From the NCBI GenBank assembly GCA_003254925.1, contig QANZ01042214.1:34017-98016 (forward strand): 64,000 nucleotides of DNA, read 5' to 3'. The translations under genes and the position numbers were made by a program. Each line of letters opens with the position of its first letter. The first letter of the stretch is position 1. Below, piece by piece: positions 37,047-47,528 of the stretch. The stretch is from Chamaecrista fasciculata (lineage: Eukaryota > Streptophyta > Magnoliopsida > Fabales > Fabaceae). Below the pieces are notes generated by a model, which searched no databases, was not told the DNA's origin, and worked only from the letters and a program-made list of their open reading frames with translations.

Positions 37047-37053
37047 TATAAAA
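37047..37053 (+). promoter_or_regulatory. TATA box of the hydrolase gene
   Basis: TATAAAA in 'gtgggtgtataaaatgaaat', about 215 bp before the start codon. It is preceded by a (TG)n run that separates it from the foldback element. Confidence 0.55.
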
Positions 37054-37178
37054 TGAAATTATAGAGTGGTCTAGATTATTCCTTCAAATTTCCCCACGAG
37101 TTTTTGATACACAAAAACAGAGAGACACAGGGGAGGGCTTGTTGAAGCTGAAACTGAAAAAGTAGTTGAGGGAATTGC

Positions 37179-37217
37179 GATGTCTGTTTCATGTGTGACT
37201 AAAGTCTCAAGAGTATA
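37179..37217 (+). other. Upstream ORF in the hydrolase leader
   Basis: An ATG at 37179 opens a 12-codon frame ending in TAA, 44 bp before the main ATG at 37262 and in a different frame from it. It lies downstream of the likely transcription start. It could lower translation of the main frame; this is an inference. Confidence 0.45.
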
Positions 37218-37261
37218 ACAGCTAGCCTCTCCTTGAGCAACTCCATTCTAACCTGCAAAAA

Positions 37262-39070
37262 ATGGGCAAGTGCTTATTCAGCTTAACCGAATTCAAAAAC
37301 TGGTTTTACAGATCCACCTTCGCAAAGTCGGGGCTCCGATCATCGACGACGGAGCTAGGCGACGGAACCACCATACATTGCTGGGTACCCAAGACCCGAA
37401 GAGAGTCCAACCCCAATCTTCTCCTCATCCACGGGCTAGGAGCCAACGCATTGTGGCAATGGGGCGATATAATTCGCCACCTAACCCCGTCGTTCAATGT
37501 CTACGTGCCGGACCTTCTCTTTTTCGGTGAATCCTTCACGACCCGACCCGAGAGGAGCGAGTCGTTCCAAGCACAGTGCTTGATGCGAATGATGGAGGCT
37601 AATTCCGTAGGGAAGGTGAGTGTGGTGGGTCTGAGCTATGGTGGGTTCGTTGGGTACAGTCTTGCAGCTCAGTACGAGGGAATGGTGGAGAGAGTGGTGC
37701 TGTGTTGTTCTGGTGTGAGCATGGAAGAGAAGGACCTCAAGGAAGGTCTTTTCCCTGTTGATTTGGAAGAAGCTGCTAATATTCTGGTGCCACAGACGCC
37801 TGAGAAGCTTAAGCAGCTTCTTGCCTTCACTCTTTCTAGACCTTCTACAGTCTCTTGGTTGCCTTCTTGCTTCTTTTCTGATTACATTGATGTAAGTCAC
37901 TCTTCTCCATCTCTCTCGCTTCCACATTTTTGCAAAGGTTAAATTCTCATTTTGGTCATGAATTATAGGATAATTTTTGTTTTGCTCTCTAAATTATTTT
38001 GAGTAAGTTACACTTTGTACCTGTTCTATAGACTGATTTCACTTTGGTACCATGTTCTTTCAAGATTTGTTACTCTATTCTATCTTTTTTAGAGTACGAA
38101 AGTGTTAACGGTGCAAAGAACATTGTAATAAAATATCATTTTTGAAAGAATGTGGTACCAAAACGTTAACGATGCAAAGAACAGGGTACCAAAGTGTCAC
38201 TTTTGAAATAACAGGGTATCAAAGTGTAATCTATCCACAAAATAGGGTACCAAAGTATAATTTACCTAATTATTTTTTGTTTATTTTAGTGCTTAAATTT
38301 TCTGATTTGTTCTATCGTTAGTCTCGTGCTAATTTTTGCTGTCATCTTTCACCTGTACACCTAATTATAATTCAAAGACCAAAATGAGATTTTTAACCTA
38401 TTTACCAAACTTATACAAGTTAGAGACTACCCGTCTTTGGAACGTGCAAGGACAAAATTATTTTTCTAATGTTACACAATTATAAGTTGTTGTACGCTTG
38501 TATCACTGTGATGGCAATGAATATGATTTGGTGGATTTTGGTAGGCAATGTGCAGGGACTACGTAGAAGAGAGGAGAGATATAATCCGAGCAATTGTCAA
38601 GGGCCGAAAACTATCTGATCTTCCCAAGATTTCTCAGGTTCGTTTTCTGCTTCACTCTAACTTGGATCCTTTTTTCACATTTTCATTGGACAGTTATGCT
38701 GAGAGGAGTTTTATTTCACTTGTTCTCACTTCTGAAGCACAGCCTACGTTAATTGTGTGGGGAGAAAATGACCAGATATTCCCGTTGGAATTGGCTCACA
38801 GATTGAAAAGGTTAATTTCATGACACTCTTATCCTACTCAATCTCATTTTGTGACTCCCTCACCAATGATTGTTTGACTCACTAGATTTGGAACACAGGC
38901 ATTTGGGCGACAATGCTGAACTAGTGGTGATTAAGAATGCAGGGCACGCCTTCAATGTTGAGAAGGCCGAGGAGTTCTGCAACGCCTTGACCTCCTTCCT
39001 CAAGGATTTGAAGCCTCCCGCAGTTTCAGACACCCCATCTCTCAATTCTCAAACCAATATTACAGCATGA
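37262..39070 (+). CDS. Alpha/beta-fold hydrolase
   Basis: Four exons (37262-37891, 38545-38637, 38743-38810, 38899-39070) give 320 residues. 'LLLIHGLGANALWQWG' holds the oxyanion-hole HG, 'VVGLSYGGFVGYSLA' is the nucleophile elbow with the catalytic Ser (GxSxG), 'LIVWGENDQIFPLELA' holds the acidic residue, and 'IKNAGHAFNVEKAEEF' the catalytic His. The triad is complete. It belongs to a plant family including At1g78210 and At1g17430; the substrate is not known from sequence, and esterase or lipase-like activity is the usual guess. There is no signal peptide. The first intron (37892-38544) contains a foldback element. The gene converges on the 14-3-3 gene. Confidence 0.9.
37936..38401. mobile_element. 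Foldback element inside intron 1 of the hydrolase
   Basis: The left arm is 'aggttaaattctcattttgg' and the right arm ends 'ccaaaatgagatttttaacc'. A nested inverted pair, 'cactttgtacctgttctata' and 'acagggtaccaaagtgtcac', lies inside, with the phrase 'gggtaccaaagt' repeated. It fills most of the 653-bp intron without disturbing the splice sites. Confidence 0.65.
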
Positions 39071-39715
39071 GTTTCAAATCTAAGAATCAAAAAATCAATT
39101 TTTCTAGTGTTCCTCTTACTAGCTCCTGTTCAAATTGTCCATTGAAGCAATTCATTGTACAGGAATTGACTGGTTTCAAATAGTGTGACACAACAAGGGG
39201 GTTTGGAGATGAATGAATATATTATCATTGGCTGCCATTTTTTGTGTCTACATGGTGTGTGAGATCACACATTTACACTATGTATGTATGAGACTGAGCA
39301 TGCCCTCGTTTAAAACTCCCATCAGCAACCAGATAAAGTGATAAACAATAGATTTAAGCGTGACAGGGATAATACCGTCCAAACATAATTTATCATCAAC
39401 CGAGTAACAGACAGTAATGTCATTGTAAGGTTCATAACAAGGGGTGATACCGTCACAATCACAAGTCTAATCTAACAATTATTAATACAATCCAAACAGT
39501 TTTTAAGAACCTGATTCTTCTACTTCTAATCTAACGCTGGATTAACTGCAGCTCCACTGTGACCAAATCCATTCTCTACAGCGCTGTTCACTATCCAAAC
39601 TAATCTGCAAAGTGAAAACCAAATCAGGTAAAATCTATTCCAGTTTTAACTTTTAAGAGATAGCATAGCACCAGTTGTAAAATGAGTGAAATCAATGAAT
39701 ACAAAACTTACAGTT
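39071..39715. other. Convergent 3' region, hydrolase and 14-3-3
   Basis: The two genes end towards each other over about 645 bp; the stretch is their 3' untranslated DNA. Nothing else is seen. Confidence 0.6.
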
Positions 39716-42546
39716 TTATCTTGCCTCTACTTGAGATTCATCAGCTTTTGATTGCTCAGCTGCCAGTTTGAATCATGATAATTAAAAGATTCAGCATTCA
39801 CTCTTTTTTGAAATAAAAAATTTTCAATGGGAAATATGAACTCTATGATGAAGAGAATTTTTCTAATTGCTAGGGGCACAGCCAATTTATCAAGTGCCTT
39901 TTGTGATTACAAAAGGAAAGAAAAAGCGGGATAAAAATGTTCAACCAAATAACACTACTCATATCTTGAGCATTGCAAAGGGAATGAATCATGTAACTAT
40001 ATCCATTAAACTTGAGACAAAGTGACAAACTAAATAAAATTCCCAGGATGGATTCAGAAAATGAAGGTGCTTTTGGACATGGTAGCAGACTACTGCCAAG
40101 TATTAACATTGGGTGCAACTTAAGGACTTCAGAATTTGATTTCCAAATCTTGAAAGTGATTTAATTAGAGAAATGCTGTTTTGAATTATCATAGGTGATG
40201 TTCGAAACCTCTGATCTACTGTCTGCCATTTGAACCAAATTCACTAGAAAGATTATCACGTTATGAACTACATGCCATGGACTGCATGCATCACAAAAAC
40301 ATGGCCAAACAATTCCAAGTTCGAACCCAGAAAGTAGCAATCTCAATCACGAGACCGAGAAGTAAGAACTGCTTCATACTAGGATAACCTCAGACTATAA
40401 GCTTGATGGCCCAAACAATGAAAGCATTATTTAATGATAAATTATTCTATCATAGCTAAATTAAGAGAGTAAATTTATAATAAAAACCAAGCAAAACTGC
40501 AAGGAACCCAATGCATCAATTTAGATTATCACATTTTGGGGGTTCCATAAAACCAAAATAATAATATATATATATATACTATCAAATTTGGAAGGTATAA
40601 TCAAAGAAAGACCCCTAATATCAGGTAGGAGGAATATCATAAAATTACCTCCCTCCTCAGTCAGGTCTGAGGTCCATAAGGTGAGATTGTCCCTCAAAAG
40701 CTGCATAATAAGAGTACTATCCTTGTAGGATTCTTCATTGAGATTATCTAGTTCAGCAATGGCCTCATCAAATGCTTGCTTAGCCAGATGGCAGGCCCTG
40801 CATATATAAACAGTAAACATAAAACAAGGTCATTTGTGTGTGTAAATACATATGTATGAACTTCTAAATAGGATTAGAAATCCATTGTACATTTGTGTGT
40901 GTAAAACAACTCTAATACACGCACACGAAACCACTCTAAATAGGATTAGAAATCCATTGCTGTCCCATGAAAACAAAGTCTATACTCAGGGGAATATAGG
41001 AGAATAGAGAAAAAAACCTCTCAGGGGAGTTTAATATCTCATAGTAGAAAACAGAGAAGTTCAATGCCAGACCAAGTCGTATTGGATGAGTTGGGGGCAG
41101 ATCAGAGGCGGCAGTGTTACTGGCAGCCTGCATTTAACTAATTATCAGTTTCTAGTAGCATAATAAGAGGAGTCATACAAGCAACAAAATAAGTTCACCT
41201 CATATGCCCTTAGTGACTCGTCTGCAGCTGCTTTTCGATCATCACCCGATTTGAACTCAGCTAAATAGCGGTAATAATCCGCTTTCCTGTGCATGGAAGA
41301 AACAAGACTCATGATCCCAGCAAATACGGAAACAAACACACATAGAAACTGACACAGAAATGAGCTTGCTGACTAGATCAACTCAGAAAACCAAGACTAG
41401 TGAAAGTCCCACTCTTTCAAAACACAAAATTATGAATTATTAACTAATAAAACATGATACACATGGAGGCACCTTTGCCGAAGCATTTAAACATGATTCA
41501 ACTAAACATACCCACCTCCCAACAAAAATATATGTTCAATAAAAACGTACCATCCTAAAAACACTGCGTCATAAGATACTGGAACAACTGAATCTACAAG
41601 GGAAGAAGACACTATTCAAAACTCACATCTTATAGTAGAAAATAGTTGATTCCCCAGTTGAGGAAGCTGGAAGGAGGTGCTTGTCTATGACTGATAGTAT
41701 GTCATAGCAGATATTTGAGAGCTCATCTTCAACCCTCTGCCTGTATTCCTTTATCCTCTTCACACTCTGATCATTACCCTTGCCTTCCTCCTTTTGCTCA
41801 ATGGAAGATAGTATCCGCCATGATGCCCTTCTTGCTCCAATTACATTCTTATATCCAACGGAGACAAGGTTCCTCTCCTCCACTGTCAGTTCCACATCCA
41901 ATTTAGCAACTTGCTTCATTGCTTCAACCATATCTGCAAGAAGGGGAAAAAAAATAGAAAGATGCATAATCGGACAAAATGGATAGAAACACTTAAAACT
42001 ACATAGTTTTTTTGACATTAGTCATTTAACACCAGTATTAAAATGATCTAATTTAAATTTTCAAATTCAGGTAGACTTTTTAAGATAAAACTTAACAAAC
42101 AGCCACTTGCTATTTTATCAGCGTTAGCATTTGAACAAATTAATGAACTTAGGTTACAAGAAACAAGAAAAGTCCAACATGCATTAATGGATTCATTACA
42201 CTAAGAAAGTTATTATCTTTCGTTGAGTTTCGAAGACCTTGTAAACATTAACTTGTTTTTCAGCACAACCAGCAGAAGGAAGTGAAGTCAGTAGGTAAAT
42301 CCGAGTCTAAAAACTAAAAAACGTCAAGACACTGCTATTAATCTAACATTTCAGTAAGCCAAACCATACAGTACCAAAGTCCTCACATGATTGCGAAAGA
42401 ACAATACCAATTAGAGGAACCAGCAAGGCCGCAAAAGAAGAAGCAAAAAAAGAGAGATAGAGTAAGAAAGAAAGCAAACCATCGTATCTCTCGGCTTGTT
42501 CAGCGAGTCTTGCCAAGTACAATTGTTGCTCCCTCTGCTTCTCCAT
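39716..42546 (-). CDS. 14-3-3 protein, epsilon-type group
   Basis: Six exons on the minus strand (42546-42480, 41933-41627, 41286-41199, 41127-41018, 40797-40649, 39759-39716) give 254 residues, a normal 14-3-3 length. The dimer region starts '[20 protein letters not shown]'. The phosphopeptide pocket is intact: '[14 protein letters not shown]' (Lys and Arg), '[11 protein letters not shown]' (Arg-Tyr), and '[14 protein letters not shown]'. '[20 protein letters not shown]' precedes a short variable tail, '[12 protein letters not shown]'. 14-3-3 proteins bind phosphorylated Ser/Thr motifs and adjust partner activity and location. The sequence and neighbours fit the GRF10/GRF11/GRF13 branch. The terminal exon is only 44 bp. 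Confidence 0.93.
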
Positions 42547-44753
42547 GGTTTCTCTGATGACTGAATTTTCTGGGTGTCTTTCTCAGGTCTGATATTTTGT
42601 TTTATAAGGTAACTGACACACCCCAAAAGGGGTACCGTTGGATTTGGGTTTAAGGAGTCGGATCCATGGGTAGGATCGGAAATGGGACTGAAAAATCTCA
42701 GCCGTGGGATTGAATATCAGGCCACAGAGATTAGAGAGTCGCATGTGAAGGTGACGTGGACAACGGTGACCACTGACGGCTGTCTGACAGAATGCTGATT
42801 CTGATGCTTATGCAATACAATGGACTTCCACACACACATTCTGGTCTCGGTCTCATACACGCCTTTTTGCCCACAAATCACACTCCCTCGATTTGGGTTC
42901 GCTTTCACATGTTGTTAGTATATATACTACGCATCATTTTTATTGTTGGTTTAACCGTTAAACCAATGGTATACAGTTTTATTAATCAGGCTTCATTTAG
43001 AAATTGGCTTATTATACTTGAAAGGAAAATTATAAAAAAAAATGCATTAATCTATTTGAAACATATTTTTCTTCTGTCAAGGTGCAATTTTAGGCTCTTA
43101 TTTTTTTTTTGGTTAAATTGCAATCTAATTTTTTTTTTTAATTTTGATTTTATATCTTTTTCAAAATCTTCGTTCCTTGGTTTCAACGACTAAATAGGGT
43201 CATATCTTAATCGGTTCATGTCTGATTACGACAAGTTCAAAATTATATGTTACTCTCGACGAGTTCTTTTTCTGTTTAATTGTAAGTAAATAATGTTAAA
43301 TTGAATTTTGAAAATGTACCCTAACAAAGACAATTAATTTTTCATGTTTAAGTTAAAGACAAAATCTTATTTTGGTCCCTAATATTTACTCCAAATTTCA
43401 TTTTGGTGCCCTAATATTATTTTAATGTTTTGATCCTTAATATTTTCCAACAATTTCATTTTGGTTCTTAATATTTTTTAATAGGTTCAATGATTGGTCC
43501 CCAATTGTTGAATATGGTCATATCTCTCTCTTGTTTTATGTCCGAATCAACAAAACAAAAGCTACGAGTTACTCTAAGTTCTTTCTCTATCGAATTGGAG
43601 TCTTTGACAAATGAAGTATCGAATTTAAAGTCGAGTCTGATCATGGACCTATCATTTTATAAAGTTAGTATTCCAAAAAATGGGCATGGTTAAAATATCA
43701 ATACCAAATCCGAGAGTACTGTTTGACTTCATTTGTCGATGGCCCAAACGTGACGAAAAAAGAACTCATCAATAGTAACTCAGCTTTGATTTTGTCACAT
43801 TCGAACTTGAAACGAGATAAATATGACTAACTTTGTGAAACACAGGATCCACTTTTGAGTCTGATTTGAGGCCTGATTTAACTTCATATGTGACAACTCA
43901 AATTGGAAAAAGAAAGAACTCATCATGAGCAACTCATAGCTTCAATATCGTTGCATTCGGACTTGAAACTAAAAAATATGATCATATTTAGTAGTTAAGG
44001 ACCAAAATAGAATTGTTACAAAATATTAAGGACTAAAACAAAATAAAAAAACTTCAGGGACCAAAATAGGGCTTTGATTTAAATTAAATAAAAGGATAAT
44101 AAATAGAAAGATGAAATTCAAATGAGTTGAGGTGCCGTGGACAATAATGTCCAAAGCAGATTCTCCTGCGAATATCAATACTCAACGATGGTTACAACTT
44201 ACAACTTGGTGGACGATGGTTTTCAGAGTTTCTTTCCAAGGCCCTCTGCACCAACACTTGTCTTTGTCACTTTATCACAGGACCAACATCTGACTCGCAT
44301 TCCATCTTATCAATGTTAACTTTTTCAGAATAATCAAGCATCCAGTACATCAATATGATGACCAATACGTAACAGGAATAAGCAGGATTTACAATCATTG
44401 ATTCCCGATAAGAATTAACTTATAAAGTAATGGTCAACCTTAAGTAAACCTACATGGCAAAGAATTACAGACTTCAGCTTGAGTTTGCTACTTATAAACT
44501 ATTCACAATCGGAGTCTCAAATTTTCTAAGTGCTGAATGAAGAAGTATTCTAAGCCGTATGGCCAAAAAAGGATATATTACTTCATTCAGTAAACATAAT
44601 CGACCTTCTTAGGACCATTCGGACATGTAATTCCCATCACGGGTTTGAAGATAATCCTAACACAAGTTATTGCCATATTTCGAAGCCAACCTTTTCAAAG
44701 CATATATCAGAATCTCCAATCTCAGTGGAAAGCTGGTCATCAGTACAATCCCC
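42547..44753. other. 14-3-3 promoter region and APRL 3' flank
   Basis: The part nearest 42547 is the leader and promoter of the 14-3-3 gene, with CT-rich sequence on the minus strand. A foldback element fills 43366-44077. The rest is 3' flank of the APRL gene. No other gene is supported; the ORFs at 42792, 43490 and 44137 (+) lie in AT-rich or repeat DNA. Confidence 0.55.
43366..44077. mobile_element. Foldback element with conserved core
   Basis: The left arm, 'caaaatcttattttggtccc', and the right arm, 'gggaccaaaatagggctttg', are imperfect inverses. Inside are 'ggtcatatctctctcttgtt' with 'gctacgagttactct', and an inverse copy with 'actcatagcttcaatatcgt'. A further diverged piece lies just upstream at about 43200-43330. 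Confidence 0.6.
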
Positions 44754-47090
44754 TTACTGGTGCATCCCACGGCTGGTGCTTGCCTCCCCAATTGAAACTG
44801 TGGCAAGGGACTTGGAAGCCCATGCTTTAGCATTCATTGCTCCTTCCTGCAGATTACTTCTCTTGCATGGCTCTTTAAGACAGCTAATAGACTGTGTTAT
44901 TCGCTTTAGATATACCAAAGGGTGTTCCAGCAAGCTCCCTAATCTAATATATTGGATAACACCTCTCCAAACACAATGAATACAAAAAATAAGCATAGGG
45001 AAAATGTAGTAAAGCAGTCTCAAAAGCACAAAGGTAGAAGCCAGTGCTAAATATGTTTCCTGCCGCAACATATTCTCTGGAGATCTTGCCCAAGAAAATG
45101 GACAACTCTCTGGATCAGTACTACCATGCTTCTCCTGAACCGACAGGCTCTCAATTTTCTCAAGAGATGGTTGATCAAGTGAAGCAGTATGAACCCCTGC
45201 ATTTACCAAGAAAAAAAAAATACAAGACAATGATTTAGATTGATTGCTCATATGTAACATGAAAAAGAAAATTAAATTTTTCGCACATCATATTACATCC
45301 TTAATTATAGATGGTAAGTGGCTCTTCCACCCTTGAAAGAAAAGAAAAGAAAAGAACATAAACACTTCAGCCTTGGCTGTGCTTAACAACAACAGCCTAC
45401 TCCTCAAACTGCAATACAGGATAGGGCAGAGGCAATTCACATTAACCAAAATCGCAAATCCAAGTATAATATTCACTGTAACCAAACTTCAAAGAAAACA
45501 ATGAACATCCTGTGGGAAAATTACACTCAACCAAATGAATCAGATAATGCCCACAGCACAGTAGGTTGCCGAAATCCAGCCATTTCTTCTATGTATGTTT
45601 AGAAATTAAATAATAACGTGAACCGTTTCATGTTCATTACTGGTGGGCTTTCAGGTAGGCTATGAAATGAATTTAAATAGTTCTTACTTCTTACAACTTA
45701 CTCATTTTAAAGCAACAAAAATTATCCACATCAGAAGATTTCTTGTAGACCTAGCTGGGTGAGCAGATTTGTACAAACATACTAAAGAAACTAAACCTGA
45801 ATCTGAGTAGAGGCTCGCATGAGTGGACTTACCAGTAACGTCACTGTAGAAGCTTAAGAGAGAGCCAAGGGTCCGGGATCCATGATATCGAACTCGCATG
45901 GTAGAATTTAAAATGAACAGTGTAGGGAAACCATGAACACCATATTTTGATAGTATGCTGCAATAATTGGTTGAAGTTACTTTCAGCAAAGAAAAAATGC
46001 ACAGAAAAAACCATGAAAATGAGAACACAAACCTTGGCCTGATGGTTGATTCTTCAACAGCAAAATGTGGGATGGAGGGATAAAGGGAAGACAGGATGGA
46101 GAAACTTGGTCTAAATATCCTAGAGAAAGGGCACCAAGATGCATAGAAGAGTACAGCCACATAATCATGACTATTCTTGTGAACCATATTTAGTGCCTTT
46201 AGCAATGAAATTTCATCTCCCTGCAAAATAGAATATATAAAGTCCATAAGAACTATGTTTTCAATTTCCTATCATCAATGCCAGCAGAGTTCCCATCATT
46301 GTGAAGCTTACATGATCAATAAAAGAAAACCAACAATATGCCAAAACGCAGATCAAAACTACTCGCTAAGGATGCCAAAATCTCATTTGTGGTGTGGACA
46401 GCTGGAAAACTTAAAGTGATGAAATCACACGAAAATATGAAAATCCAATAGTAGCTCATAGCCTCATACGGTCATACTATATGGAAACATGCAGTATATA
46501 TATTAGTCGATTATCAATCAAGATCCAAATTTAGTAATGCGTCTTATGCACGGACAACAGAAAACTTTGGTAATCAGTGTGCCAGTGCCAAAGAAAGCCT
46601 CAAGTCAAGGCTCAGTTTGATTTTCTCATAAGTTTTTTTTATCTTCTAAAAGCAAAACCACTGTTTTAGAATAAATTATCGCAACCCTTCCAAAATTCTT
46701 GAGATGCTAATTTGACATTCATAGTATTAATAGTGCAACGATTACACGTTTCAACTAATCCTGAATCACTACTGTTTAAAGAATTACACAAGAAAAATCC
46801 TAAATCGACGAATGAATTGGCAGACAAAGACAGAAAGCTGAAACATCATGTAATCAATCAAAAAAGCAAAACAAAAGAGAAGTATTAACCTCGGTAACAG
46901 CAACATATTCGATGGATCCAACAGTATCGCTAGGTGAGCAGCTCCAATCTGGAAACCCTAAGATCGATTCGGAAAGGGACTTGGTAGGGCAGAGGGAATT
47001 TCGCAAAGAAGGAGTAGGCGGTTGGGCGGCGCAGGCGAGGCTGGCGAAGAGGAAGATAGAGAAGACGAAGCGGAATCCCCAAACACCCAT
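44754..47090 (-). CDS. 5'-adenylylsulfate reductase-like (APRL) thioredoxin-fold protein
   Basis: Four exons on the minus strand (47090-46890, 46220-46033, 45957-45833, 45196-44754) give 318 residues. A signal peptide is clear at the start ('[20 protein letters not shown]'). A thioredoxin-like domain follows, with the active-site region '[14 protein letters not shown]' and '[13 protein letters not shown]' (cis-Pro). The motif is C-P-F-S, not CxxC, as is usual in APRL proteins, so a standard dithiol reductase cycle is unlikely. Near the C-terminus a hydrophobic stretch ('[20 protein letters not shown]') is a likely transmembrane helix. The layout suggests a type I membrane protein of the secretory pathway. 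'[20 protein letters not shown]' is highly family-like. The nearest Arabidopsis relatives are APRL4-6; despite the name there is no evidence of APS reduction. Confidence 0.92.
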
Positions 47091-47495
47091 CCGGAACGGA
47101 AGGATCCCAAGGAATTGAAAAGAGCTGGGACCCACCCACCGTAAGCGGAAATGGAAACACAAATCCTAGAACATGGAAACGGAATTCATAGAGAGATGAA
47201 GAAGGAAGAGAATGCAGAATGGTGAATGTGACACACGGCGCACCGTGTTGAGATTTTAGATGAAGGAGCCGACGTGTCTGAATATGAGTGGACATTTATT
47301 TTATATATTCGGTTGGGTTGGGTTAGTTTGGGTGACGAAGGTTAAGGCGTTAAGCGGTGCTGGGGGATCACCATCAAGCTTAAGCACTCACAACTCACTC
47401 ATGAAAGCAACAACACCACATGGAGAAACGGAACGGAATCAGTATCACCGTTCACCAAGCTGACCAACGCAACGCAAGTAAGGTCCCCAACATAA

Positions 47496-47528
<33 letters not shown>

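Larger units (their letters stand above)
35605..37261. other. Spacer between PP2C and hydrolase genes
   Basis: This holds the PP2C 3' flank, an AT-rich stretch and a foldback element (36543-37018) that ends about 30 bp before the TATA box of the hydrolase gene. No further gene is seen; the ORFs at 36057 (-), 36097 (-) and 36533 (+) are not credible. Confidence 0.6.

Noticed and set aside
37481-37927. 148-codon minus-strand ORF
   Set aside because: It lies entirely antisense to exon 1 of the hydrolase and has no recognisable sequence; it is a shadow of the GC-rich coding exon.
44137-44319. 60-codon plus-strand ORF just after a foldback element
   Set aside because: No recognisable sequence and no conserved context; it lies in the 3' flank of the APRL gene.
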